The notes under the pieces: generated by a model | Seen by the model: only the letters and a program-made list of their open reading frames with translations | Database searches by the model: none | Told to the model about the DNA's origin: nothing | Source of the DNA: an uncultured Geobacteraceae bacterium | GTDB lineage: Bacteria; Desulfobacterota; Desulfuromonadia; Geobacterales; Pseudopelobacteraceae | Assembly (NCBI GenBank): GCA_903930585.1 | Contig: CAIYZD010000474.1 | Coordinates: 1-35,558, forward strand | Direction of reading: 5' to 3' | DNA: 35,558 nucleotides | Made by a program: the position numbers and the translations under genes | Part shown: piece by piece, positions 8,392 through 16,645 of the stretch | Layout: every line of letters starts with the position of its first letter | Numbering within the stretch: position 1 is the stretch's first letter

Positions 8392-8418
8392 CAGTATTTT
8401 GACTAAGTCAAAATACTG
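8392..8418. promoter_or_regulatory. Perfect 13-1-13 dyad, candidate activator (enhancer) site
   Basis: CAGTATTTTGACT, a single A, then its exact complement AGTCAAAATACTG. The centre lies about 145 bp upstream of the predicted sigma-54 start site of flgB, where binding sites for sigma-54 activators usually lie. It is 17 bp past the end of the TPR gene, but no T-tract follows on the minus strand and the loop is one base, so it is a poor terminator. The binding protein is unknown. Confidence 0.65.
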
Positions 8419-8434
8419 ACTTTATGCGAAGGTC

Positions 8435-10546
8435 CTACTGAAGAGAAGGCTTGGATTCGAGAAATGTCAGGGCTTGTCGTGCAAGTTTTTTCCAATCGGG
8501 GTCCTTGCCGTTGGTAGCGAGCGGCACGAACAGCTCTTTAGCACGTCGGGTATTTCCTTCAAGGAGATTGATCTGTCCGGTTCTGTAAGCGAACTCTTCG
8601 GTGCGGATATTTTCCGGCAGCTTGAGTGCAGTTTCAAACAGTTTCAATGCCCCTTTCCGGTCTCCGGAACTTTCCCGGGAGGAAGCGGCTATAAAATATG
8701 CATCCGGAACGAGGCGTGGATCTCGACCCGTGGGAGTAGCAATAAACAGATCCATGGATTTTGCGGCTTCCGGATAAAGCTGAAGTTTCCAGAGAGATCG
8801 ACCAAGTTGATAATAACTTTCGACATGGCCGGCATGTTCCCCTTTATTGAGCAGCCAAAAAAGTGTTTCCTTGACTTTCTGGTATTTGTCCAATGAAAAA
8901 TAGATAGAACCAAGTCGCTCGGCCATAAGTCGTGCGCGCGGGTTTGAAGGGAATTTAGTCAAAAATGTCTTAATGGTTTGTTCAGCTGTTGCGGTATCCC
9001 CGATAAGTTCGCTATTATCAATGATACTGGTATAAAGCTCCGGTGCAACTGATGCGGCCCATACCCGATCAACTAAAGAAGTCAATAACCTGACCAGTTC
9101 GATAGGCCGACCGACTTCATTGTACGCCCGGGTAACAGTAGAAAGAAATCCCGGTTGTTCAACGCATCCGGCGAGATACTCATGCTGTTCATCCATAAAC
9201 CGGACAAGCGCTGAAGAATCCTTGTCCCAGACGGTGCGTCGAAATACTTCCGCGACAAGTACTTCCCGAATGGTTCTGTTTACGGCGACGTACACTCCTC
9301 GCGGAAATTTCCGCTGGAACCCCATTACCAGCTGGAGAGCTTCTCCGGCTTCACCATGTATCGATTCGAGCAATATATACTTGAAGTGCGCTTCTTCGCG
9401 CATGTCAAGATCGCCGCTCTGCTGGGAAGCGATGCGATATACGTCGCTGATCGGACGATAATTCCACGGGGTCGACTGGAGAAATTCACTGTCAGCAACC
9501 CGCATGGACGCCATTTTACTTGCTTTATTTTCTTTAAAAAGCTCGGAGACATTTTGATAAATGGCCTGGGCTTCCTGCTCATGTCCCTGGCGGGTCAAAA
9601 TATCGCCTAACCTGACGAGCAGGGCCGGTGCGAAGGTCTTGTCGGCAAGGCGCGCGACCAATCCCGCAAGCAAAGAGCGCGCATACGTCAGTTCGCCGTT
9701 TCGAGCAATGCTGTCACCATAATAAAACGTTACTCCCGGATTAAGCCCAAGGTAGGCCGGCCACAACCTTTCCGCCTCACGAAAAGACGTCAGGGCCTGG
9801 GAATACTTTTGCAGCTTGTACCATGTTTCGCCAAGACGATAGAGGGCCAGAGCGCGGATCGGAGCCTGGCGCGATGAAAAACGAACAAATAGTTCCTCGG
9901 CTTCAGTCAGGCGGCCTTTATAGAGAGCAGCTTCTGCTGCAATAAATATCCTTTGATCTTCCTCAGAAAGAAAGTTCTTTAAAATCTGGCGATCTGTTTG
10001 AGTAAAAGGTATCTCGGACTTGAGGGGTGGATCAAAGTCACGTACTAATTTCCCAACGCCGTTCCAGATCTTGTCACGCCCCCCGAGAGAAGCGTGTGGC
10101 GCACCCGGTTTGAACGGCGCTCCGACGTCAACGGTTATTGCGCTTACATCCGGGCGGGAGAGATTGCGCCAACCAGCTTGCTGGGAAATCTGGAAAGTTA
10201 CCAGCAGAGAGTCACCCCGGGTTTTGATAATCAAGCCGCCAATGTTTTTGTCTGAATAACTCCGCAGCTTTTTGAATAACGTGCCACCGGTATCCTGGAT
10301 GACAATACGCAAACGATTGCCTGGTATGGCAGTGAGCGTATACTGCGGAGGTTCTGCCAATCGTACTGTAAGACGGGTAAAATCTGGTTTTGGATGAATG
10401 TCGATTCGATAGAGACGATTAGGGATGGAAGCATATGCCTGGGAGGGAAGCAGCGTTACGGCAATGAACAGGAGAGACAGCCCCCAAAAAAGTGCCAGGC
10501 TACAAAGGCACGAAAACCGAAAATGTGAGGTAGGCGTTTGAGCCAT
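8435..10546 (-). CDS. Secreted AMIN-like/TPR-repeat protein of unknown role
   Basis: The 703-residue protein starts with a signal peptide or anchor (hydrophobic stretch about 17-38, likely cut after SQAYA). An N-terminal beta-rich region (about 42-135) with RLTVRLAEPPQYTL and NRLRIVIQD resembles AMIN domains, which bind peptidoglycan or outer-membrane components. From about 200 to the end there are many tetratricopeptide-like helical pairs (for example ALALYRLGETWYKLQKYSQAL and YYQLGRSLWKLQLYPEA). Such scaffolds mediate protein contacts in the periplasm. It follows the CheC/receiver gene by 19 bases and precedes the flagellar operon, which suggests a link to flagellar or envelope assembly. 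No specific function can be read from the sequence. Confidence 0.85.
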   Translation of the reverse strand: MAQTPTSHFRFSCLCSLALFWGLSLLFIAVTLLPSQAYASIPNRLYRIDIHPKPDFTRLTVRLAEPPQYTLTAIPGNRLRIVIQDTGGTLFKKLRSYSDKNIGGLIIKTRGDSLLVTFQISQQAGWRNLSRPDVSAITVDVGAPFKPGAPHASLGGRDKIWNGVGKLVRDFDPPLKSEIPFTQTDRQILKNFLSEEDQRIFIAAEAALYKGRLTEAEELFVRFSSRQAPIRALALYRLGETWYKLQKYSQALTSFREAERLWPAYLGLNPGVTFYYGDSIARNGELTYARSLLAGLVARLADKTFAPALLVRLGDILTRQGHEQEAQAIYQNVSELFKENKASKMASMRVADSEFLQSTPWNYRPISDVYRIASQQSGDLDMREEAHFKYILLESIHGEAGEALQLVMGFQRKFPRGVYVAVNRTIREVLVAEVFRRTVWDKDSSALVRFMDEQHEYLAGCVEQPGFLSTVTRAYNEVGRPIELVRLLTSLVDRVWAASVAPELYTSIIDNSELIGDTATAEQTIKTFLTKFPSNPRARLMAERLGSIYFSLDKYQKVKETLFWLLNKGEHAGHVESYYQLGRSLWKLQLYPEAAKSMDLFIATPTGRDPRLVPDAYFIAASSRESSGDRKGALKLFETALKLPENIRTEEFAYRTGQINLLEGNTRRAKELFVPLATNGKDPDWKKLARQALTFLESKPSLQ

Positions 10547-10565
10547 TATCAGACCCGCGTTAATA

Positions 10566-11633
10566 CTAAACCGGAGTAATCTTGCAGTAGCGACGCACCT
10601 TTGAAGTCACATCGTCACTATTTAAGGGTTTTATGATAATATCCCGCGCCCCGTATTTAAGCGCTTTCAGTACGGCTGTTCTCGTCCAGCACTCGGCACT
10701 CATGATGATCGGAGGAGGGAAATCCTGCCGGATGGCATTGACTTTTATGCAGACCGACAATTCACGATCATCAGCATCCTGAGAGCCGATTATAACAAGC
10801 TTTACGTTTCTATTCTCAAACAACTCTTTGAGATCGGCATTAAGCGTACCTTCAACTACCTGATACCCGGTAAATGAAAGCAGATCGATCATCTGTCTCC
10901 GCTGATCTTCGTCGTCCTCCAGCACAACGATACTGTCAACGCCAGCGGACGCTGCCGGTTTCGTATCCGCATCTTCCGTTCCTGCCTGCCGGGCTTCACC
11001 TCCGGCAGCATCTGCCGTCTCCGGTTCTGATCCTGTTTCGCTCACGGCAGCTTCCGGCTGCGGGTCAAACAAATTACCCAAAGCAACCGGTATCAGGATG
11101 TCGAGATGGTTCATTTCCTGACCCGGCATTTCCAGTTTGGAGCGGAACATCAGGTAATCGCCATCCGGAAGCGGTTCCTCCGGGCTCAGGAGGTCAATTT
11201 CGGGAATATATTTCTTTGGTGATAACAGTTTGAGACGGACTTTGTTGGGAAGAGCACCCTGGAAAACGGTGTTAAGTGCTCCGTTCACCATGTTGGCAAT
11301 CTCTGAAAAAGCGTCTATATCATCATTTTCAATAATGGAAAGGCGCTTCTTTTCCTGAATACGTGTAGGAGGGATGCCGAGCAGGATACTGCTCAAAACA
11401 ATGGCGTCACGCAACGAAAACAGAAGGTAGAACTGTCCAGCATACGCCTCGCTCGAGCCGACACCGAGAACGAAACATCCGTCGTCAAGGCATCCGAAAT
11501 AGGAGCTTTTGCTTGTCGAAAGCGAGTCTGAAAGGGAAATGGAAAGCTCCTGCCCCAATAGCATGCCGCTTTCTTCGCCGGCCTGCTTCAGGGCAGTTTC
11601 CAACATCCCGTATAGCATTGTATAACCATCCAT
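10566..11633 (-). CDS. CheC-like phosphatase domain fused to a degenerate receiver domain
   Basis: The protein has 355 residues. Residues 1-195 resemble the CheC/CheX/FliY family. One clear catalytic-type motif is present: D107-x2-S-E111-x2-N114. A flexible Ala/Glu/Gly/Thr-rich linker (about 197-232) joins it to a receiver-like domain (about 233-355). That domain keeps the acidic cluster (E239 D240 D241), the switch Ser (S322) and the conserved Lys (K345). At the phosphorylation position at the end of strand 3 it has Gly293, where Asp is expected (LVIIGS instead of LVLLD). It is therefore probably not phosphorylated in the usual way. It lies 64 bases after cheX, so it likely belongs to the same CheY-P control module. 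Confidence 0.82.
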   Translation of the reverse strand: MDGYTMLYGMLETALKQAGEESGMLLGQELSISLSDSLSTSKSSYFGCLDDGCFVLGVGSSEAYAGQFYLLFSLRDAIVLSSILLGIPPTRIQEKKRLSIIENDDIDAFSEIANMVNGALNTVFQGALPNKVRLKLLSPKKYIPEIDLLSPEEPLPDGDYLMFRSKLEMPGQEMNHLDILIPVALGNLFDPQPEAAVSETGSEPETADAAGGEARQAGTEDADTKPAASAGVDSIVVLEDDEDQRRQMIDLLSFTGYQVVEGTLNADLKELFENRNVKLVIIGSQDADDRELSVCIKVNAIRQDFPPPIIMSAECWTRTAVLKALKYGARDIIIKPLNSDDVTSKVRRYCKITPV

Positions 11634-11697
11634 CAGATATCGTCTTCCGGTCCGGATTCGTTTCTAGCGGTCATGCGTCAAGACCGCCGATGCAAAG

Positions 11698-12204
11698 CTA
11701 ATCTTCTTTTGTCAGCGTGAGCCCGACCAGCAGCGTGTGGCCTTCAACGGTAAACGGGACGACGACACAATCATTATCGGAAAGAGAGTTAACGGTGTAA
11801 TCTTCTCCCGAGATTACGGTCGGTATCGACAGCTTGACGTCAAGTCCACCCTTCGAAAGAACCTGTTTGACACTGCCGCCCAGCATGTTGGCAATTTCGC
11901 CGATGGCGTCATTCAGATCATCGTTAACTTCATCGCAGTCAACGCCAAGCATGTTGGAGGTGACTTTCAGCGCCAGAGCAATCGGACAGTGAATGGAAAT
12001 AACTCCCGAATAGGTCCCGGCAAAACCGACCATTCCGGTAATGCAGCATTTAAAGCGGCTTACCGGCTCCGTGAGTGGAAAGTCGCCTACAACGTCCATC
12101 ATCACCATTGTAGAGAAAACTTCCTTTGTTGCATCAATCACATAACCCGCAACCTGCTCTTCCGTGAGGCTGGTTGTTCGGGCAATGTCCGAGTTAAGGC
12201 TCAT
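11698..12204 (-). CDS. cheX: CheX-type CheY-P phosphatase
   Basis: The protein has 168 residues. The family motif DAIGEIANMLGG (D99, E103, N106) is present. In CheX and CheC, Glu and Asn of this E-x2-N motif position the water that removes phosphate from CheY-P. The fold is recognisable from SGVISIHCP and the closing DCVVVPFTVEGHTLLVGL. There is a single motif, as in CheX, rather than the usual two of CheC. The ATG overlaps the stop of the cheY gene by four bases, so kinase output and its removal are translationally coupled. This suggests it acts on that very CheY. Confidence 0.88.
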   Translation of the reverse strand: MSLNSDIARTTSLTEEQVAGYVIDATKEVFSTMVMMDVVGDFPLTEPVSRFKCCITGMVGFAGTYSGVISIHCPIALALKVTSNMLGVDCDEVNDDLNDAIGEIANMLGGSVKQVLSKGGLDVKLSIPTVISGEDYTVNSLSDNDCVVVPFTVEGHTLLVGLTLTKED

Positions 12205-12566
12205 ATTAAGCCTCCCAGCTTTTCCTGGAGCTGGTCGGGAGTAAACGGTTTTTTAATGCTGTCACTCGCGCCGCTCGAGATAGCCTCAGCTATGATCTCC
12301 TCGCCGCCTTCCGTCGTAATCATGACAATCGGTGTTGAATTGCCGTTGGCACGTACCGCCTTGACAAACTCAAGGCCATCCATATTCGGCATATTAATAT
12401 CGGAGAGGATCAGTTGGATGGATTTACCGGACGCAATAACTCCAAGTCCTTCGATGCCGTCGCCGGCTTCATAAATTTCATCGACGGTGAGTCCGGCCTG
12501 ACGAAGAGACCGGGAAATAATTTTACGCATGGTGGATGAATCATCAACAATCAGAATGTTTGCCAT
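12201..12566 (-). CDS. cheY: CheY-like single-domain response regulator
   Basis: A stand-alone receiver domain of 121 residues from the ATG at 12564-12566. AAGGAG lies nine bases upstream of that ATG; an upstream in-frame ATG would put the ribosome site inside the gene. All receiver landmarks are present: the acidic pair D8-D9, phospho-acceptor D56 (LILSDINMP), the Thr at 84 (MITTEG) and K106 (IKKPF). When phosphorylated by CheA, CheY binds FliM/FliN at the motor, but no cheA, cheW or receptor is in the window. Coupling to cheX suggests a small output/termination pair feeding the flagellar genes downstream. Confidence 0.9.
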   Translation of the reverse strand: MANILIVDDSSTMRKIISRSLRQAGLTVDEIYEAGDGIEGLGVIASGKSIQLILSDINMPNMDGLEFVKAVRANGNSTPIVMITTEGGEEIIAEAISSGASDSIKKPFTPDQLQEKLGGLI

Positions 12567-12657
12567 AGCAGTGTGCTCCTTTTTGTAATTTTCCATAATC
12601 GGTATGGATGAAGGTATGCGAATATACCGTACCGTTACACACGATACAGCGTGCAGG

Positions 12658-12685
12658 ATTATAACTGTTTTTTCCGTCAGTGCAA
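12658..12685 (-). promoter_or_regulatory. Sigma-70-like promoter of the cheY operon
   Basis: The -10 is a perfect TATAAT (12658-12663 on the minus strand), with a weaker -35, TTGCAC, 16 bases upstream. It lies in the 147-bp gap between the phosphohexomutase and cheY and would make a leader of about 85 bases. Confidence 0.55.
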
Positions 12686-12713
12686 CCGTGTAGTGATGAT
12701 ACGCAAATAAATT

Positions 12714-14123
12714 TTAACAACCGGCGATAACTATCGCCTGGCGCAGGAAACGTTCAACCTGCTCCTCTGTCCCCGATTCACTGTACAGGCGTAAAACCGG
12801 CTCGGTTCCGGATGGCCGGATTAGAAGCCAGTCCCCGTTTTCAAAGATAAACTTGAAGCCATCGCTGAAATTGGTGGCAACAACCCGCTGACCATCAATC
12901 GCTGTCTGAGGGTGTAATCTGAGAGTGGTAATCAACTGCTCTTTCGCAGCATTATCAATACGACGGTCAATACGTTGATAATAGAAATGGCCGATCTCAT
13001 CCATCGTTTCGTCAAGCAGCTGCCGCAATCCCTTGCCGCTGACCGCTACCGCTTCCAGCAATAGCAGGCCAAGCAGAATCCCGTCACGCTCAGGAATATG
13101 CCCCTTTACTCCCAGACCGCCGGATTCTTCGCCACCCATAAGAATATCGTGCTTCAGCATCAGCTCGCAGATATGTTTAAAGCCGATTGGCGTCTCATAA
13201 AGTTCCAACCCGAATTTTCCAGCCAGCAGATCCACCATACGGGTTGTTGAAACCGTTTTGACTACCGCACCGGACAGCTTCTTATACTCGATCAGGTGCC
13301 GCAGGATGACGGTAAAGATGCAGTGGGAGGAAAAGAAATTCCCCTGTTCATCGATGGCGCCAATCCGGTCGGCATCTCCGTCCAAAGCAAGGCCTACCCG
13401 GTATTTTCCGCTTTTCACCAGGGCGGATAATTCTTCCAGGTTCTGGCTGATCGGTTCGGGCGGGTGTCCCCCGAACGATGGATTTTCACTGTTGTGGATT
13501 TCGTCGACTCCGGGCAGGAGGCGCGGTATAAAACCGCAGCCCGCCCCGTACATTGGATCCACAACCGCTGAAATTCCGGCCTTTTGAATGACGTCAAGGT
13601 CGACGTAGCGGCTGATCTGGTGAAAATATCCTTCGCAGGGGTCAAAAAGTTCGATCATACCTTTGCTGAGTGCCTCTTCGTATGGAATCGAGATAATGCG
13701 CCGGTTGTTCTCCTCATTGTACGCGACAATCTTTTCGATGATTCCGGTCGTTACGGGCAGAGCTGAACCGCCGAACGCCTCTTTGATTTTGAATCCGTTA
13801 TATTCGGGCGGATTGTGGCTCGCGGTAATCATTATTCCGGCACCGGAGCCGGTCTCACGCACGGCCCACGAAACTGCCGGTGTCGGAGCGTAATCTTCCG
13901 TCAAACGAACGCGGATGTCGTTGCCTGCGGCGATCTCGGCTACCCGCCGGGCAAAATCGCGTGATAGAAAACGACGGTCATAGCCGATTATCAGCCCCTT
14001 GTTTCCCAAACCGTCGCGGTTCAGATAATCCATGGTCGCCTGTGCCACCCGCGAGAGATTCTCAAAGGTAAAATCGCGGGCAATAACGCCCCGCCAGCCA
14101 TCGGTCCCAAACTTGATCTGCAT
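12714..14123 (-). CDS. Phosphoglucomutase/phosphomannomutase family enzyme
   Basis: An alpha-D-phosphohexomutase of 469 residues that moves phosphate between C6 and C1 of glucose or mannose phosphates, feeding cell-wall and polysaccharide precursors. All four active-site loops are visible: phosphoserine loop TASHNPP with S102, metal loop DGDADR (248-253), sugar loop GGEESGG, and phosphate-binding RPSGTEP near the end. The start at the ATG at 14121-14123 (MQIKFGTDGWRG) has a GGGAGGA ribosome site; a longer frame to 14174 would overlap the upstream gene. Substrate preference (glucose, mannose or glucosamine phosphate) cannot be told. It is probably co-transcribed with the flhB-like and fliK-like genes. 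Confidence 0.93.
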   Translation of the reverse strand: MQIKFGTDGWRGVIARDFTFENLSRVAQATMDYLNRDGLGNKGLIIGYDRRFLSRDFARRVAEIAAGNDIRVRLTEDYAPTPAVSWAVRETGSGAGIMITASHNPPEYNGFKIKEAFGGSALPVTTGIIEKIVAYNEENNRRIISIPYEEALSKGMIELFDPCEGYFHQISRYVDLDVIQKAGISAVVDPMYGAGCGFIPRLLPGVDEIHNSENPSFGGHPPEPISQNLEELSALVKSGKYRVGLALDGDADRIGAIDEQGNFFSSHCIFTVILRHLIEYKKLSGAVVKTVSTTRMVDLLAGKFGLELYETPIGFKHICELMLKHDILMGGEESGGLGVKGHIPERDGILLGLLLLEAVAVSGKGLRQLLDETMDEIGHFYYQRIDRRIDNAAKEQLITTLRLHPQTAIDGQRVVATNFSDGFKFIFENGDWLLIRPSGTEPVLRLYSESGTEEQVERFLRQAIVIAGC

Positions 14124-14140
14124 CGTTTCCTCCCACTCAG

Positions 14141-14413
14141 TTATATCTGCCGGCTCTCCAGCCACTGGAGCCATACGAGTATTTCTGCAACTGCCCGATA
14201 GAGTTCGGGCGGGATAAACTGATCGCTGTCGACCTGCATCAACAATCTGACCAGATCGGGCGATTCATGGACATATACGCCTGCTTCGTGGGCACAGGCG
14301 ATAATGGCTTCAGCGACAATCCCTTTACCACGGGCAATTACCACCGGTGCATAGTATCCCTGTTTGTATGAAAGCGCCGCCGCGCGGCGTTCTTCATCGT
14401 CACGTGGCGGCAT
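14141..14413 (-). CDS. Small FlhB C-terminal-domain homologue (YlqH/FlhX type)
   Basis: Only 90 residues, corresponding to the cytoplasmic domain of FlhB after its NPTH self-cleavage site. APVVIARGKG, then AHEAGVYVHESPDLVRLL, then IPPELYRAVAEIL match the FlhB pattern. There is no membrane part and no NPTH motif. Free-standing domains of this kind occur in several flagellated bacteria, often next to a FliK-like gene, as here (14-base overlap). In B. subtilis the homologue YlqH is known to resemble the FlhB C-terminal domain. A role in export specificity switching is plausible but not shown. Confidence 0.88.
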   Translation of the reverse strand: MPPRDDEERRAAALSYKQGYYAPVVIARGKGIVAEAIIACAHEAGVYVHESPDLVRLLMQVDSDQFIPPELYRAVAEILVWLQWLESRQI

Positions 14414-16574
14414 GGCCTACGCTCATCTCAGCCGGTGTCAACCCGGCACCCTCAAGCTGCTCGACGAGACGCGCTCGGCCATCTTCCAGAATCGGTATGG
14501 TTGCCCTGTTTTCAGCATGGATTTTTATCGCGACACGGGTCCCATCGAATGCGAGTTGCGCCGAGACCGGTCCGAGATGCGGCAGGTTGACGGTTACACC
14601 GGTTTCCCAGTTCCGTTCACGCCCCCCCGATGGGTTGCGTCCGGCCTCTCGCTCGTTTACCGTCCACTCCAGATGCTGTCCGGGAAATAAATCTCCTCGA
14701 AACACGAGTTGACCACTTTGCAGCGACGATAGTTGTTCGTTGACAATAGGCAGGCTGCGCTGGTCGGCGATTCCCTCATGCGTCATGGAGGCGCCGGTTT
14801 TTGAAAAGAGCGCCTCCATAACTTCAGTTAAGCCGATCCTGACGCCGGTCTGAACAAGTTCTTCAACCGGTGTACCTGTGGAAAGAACAATGCGAGGGGA
14901 TAGACGCCCCTGCGGTTCTTTAATGAGATCTTCCAGCGCGTACTCTCCGCCAAACCAGCGAGCCAGATGAGACTCATAAAACAGGCCACTTTCACGCGCA
15001 CCCTGCTGAAGCATGCGGCCGAGCAACGAAGCGTCGGTAGTCGGCTCCGCCAGTACCGTTCGCAGAATACTCATGGCAGCCTGGGCCGGCATCCGGCCGG
15101 AACTCTCGCTCAGGAAACCGCTCAACCAGCGACCGGTCTCGCTGACCTGTGAATCTCCCGGACGGCCGAAACGGGCCAACAGAAATGTTTGATGCGGTTC
15201 ATCGGTTATGAAAAACAGGGTAACCAGGTCGCCCCGTTTGATTCCTTTCGGCATTGCAAACTCAAACATCTGTCCGGCCACCTGAACGGTGAAGCGTCCC
15301 CCTCCCAAGGTAGCAAGAACCTCTCCCCTCAGTTGTTGGCCGGGGGTGAATAAACCGGATGGGACCTGGTTAAGAGATTCAAGCAGAGCCAGTCGATTTC
15401 CTTTGATCACGGCCTGAAGAAGCTTGGCCATATCATCGTTGAAGGCGATGCCGTTTACCGGTTCGGCAGGACCCTGCGGAGCTCCCGGAAGGATGGCCGG
15501 GGTTGAAGCGGTTTCCGGCAGCGTGCTTCTTTGATAGGTTAACGCCTCATCAGAAATGGCGCTGAATGCCGGAGAACCCTGAGGAAGACTTTTCAGCACG
15601 GTATTGAGCCGTTCCAGTACATAGGCCTGCTGACGCGATACTCCCCCCTCGCTGTGTTCCAGCACACTCAACCAGCGCCCGGCCTCGCTCAAAACAGGCG
15701 GGACACTCTCGGAGATTGCACGCGATAACGCAAAGGTTGGCTTCGGCTCTGCTCCCAGATAGGTCAGGCGCAGGATTTCTCCCGGCGCGGTTTTCTGGGG
15801 AAGCTGCAACTCCAAAGCCGTTCCTGCGACCTGCACGAAGGCTCTTCCATCCGGCAGTGTGCCGATAACGGTCGCATTGACCTCTTCACCGGGCAGGAGC
15901 GGTAACGGCGTTACCGGATGGTTGGCTGCCTCAAGCAGGGTAAATCGCGAATTCTGGGCAATATCTTTAAGTAACAGGGTGGCATTTGCTTCAAATGTTG
16001 CCAAACGTGCCTGGTCCGGAGTCAACTGCCCCGTGTCCGGCTCTTTCATGAACGCCACCGTTGACAGTGGAGCCGATGGTGTGCCATGTCCGGAACCGTA
16101 CGTCAGGGTCTCATCCAGCAGATTAGCCAGCACGGCGGCTTTGCCCGATGAACTTCGCAGCATGTCTCCGATACTCTGCAGAGATGATCGGAGTTGCGGA
16201 TCTATATTCTGTTCATTATTTACCAGTAAGCTGAGCAGGCGGGATGCGTCGGAAAGACTTACCGGAGGAGCGATGCCCGGTTGACGCGTAATGGCAAACG
16301 TCGAGCGCGGGTCTCCGGAGACGAAAGTCATCTCAAGAGTCTGTCCCGCGCGTACCGCCATCGCCATCGGCATGTCCAGGTTGAAACGCTCGTTGCCGAC
16401 TCGAACCTGAACCCGGTTGTTAGGCTGCGTCGACAAAACCTCGGCACTGACCCGCTGGCCGGGAGCCAGCTTGCTGACGCCGCCCGTCTCCTGATCCGCT
16501 GTAACAAAGGAGATATTGGAGGCGCGCGAAAGCAGATCGAAAACCTGCTGCTGAATGTTTGCTGCTAACGCCAT
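14400..16574 (-). CDS. Large FliK-like protein with three internal repeats
   Basis: The protein has 724 residues. A beta-rich unit of about 60 residues occurs three times, at about 36-97, 226-285 and 409-469. Each begins with an L-x-PGQ/E block, carries a VQVA or VQVR strand and ends in TFAL, TFAI or TFLL. A helical stretch follows each unit (SEAGRWL, SETGRWL, SDASRLL). The end (about 600-715) resembles the FliK C-terminal hook domain, with LEWTVNERE, VTVNLPHLGPVSAQLAF and VAIKIHAEN. It has a GGTGAT ribosome site and overlaps the flhB-like gene. It is a second FliK candidate in the window, so it may act on a different or auxiliary export process. Confidence 0.8.
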   Translation of the reverse strand: MALAANIQQQVFDLLSRASNISFVTADQETGGVSKLAPGQRVSAEVLSTQPNNRVQVRVGNERFNLDMPMAMAVRAGQTLEMTFVSGDPRSTFAITRQPGIAPPVSLSDASRLLSLLVNNEQNIDPQLRSSLQSIGDMLRSSSGKAAVLANLLDETLTYGSGHGTPSAPLSTVAFMKEPDTGQLTPDQARLATFEANATLLLKDIAQNSRFTLLEAANHPVTPLPLLPGEEVNATVIGTLPDGRAFVQVAGTALELQLPQKTAPGEILRLTYLGAEPKPTFALSRAISESVPPVLSEAGRWLSVLEHSEGGVSRQQAYVLERLNTVLKSLPQGSPAFSAISDEALTYQRSTLPETASTPAILPGAPQGPAEPVNGIAFNDDMAKLLQAVIKGNRLALLESLNQVPSGLFTPGQQLRGEVLATLGGGRFTVQVAGQMFEFAMPKGIKRGDLVTLFFITDEPHQTFLLARFGRPGDSQVSETGRWLSGFLSESSGRMPAQAAMSILRTVLAEPTTDASLLGRMLQQGARESGLFYESHLARWFGGEYALEDLIKEPQGRLSPRIVLSTGTPVEELVQTGVRIGLTEVMEALFSKTGASMTHEGIADQRSLPIVNEQLSSLQSGQLVFRGDLFPGQHLEWTVNEREAGRNPSGGRERNWETGVTVNLPHLGPVSAQLAFDGTRVAIKIHAENRATIPILEDGRARLVEQLEGAGLTPAEMSVGHAAT

Positions 16575-16645
16575 ACTATCACCGGATCAGAAGAGCTGAT
16601 TTATAGCAATTTCAGGGGAGTGTGCGCCGAAGCATGAAGATTCTC

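Noticed and set aside
8392-8418. Terminator for the TPR gene
   Set aside because: A one-base loop, AT-rich arms and no T-tract after it on the minus strand; position fits an activator site better.
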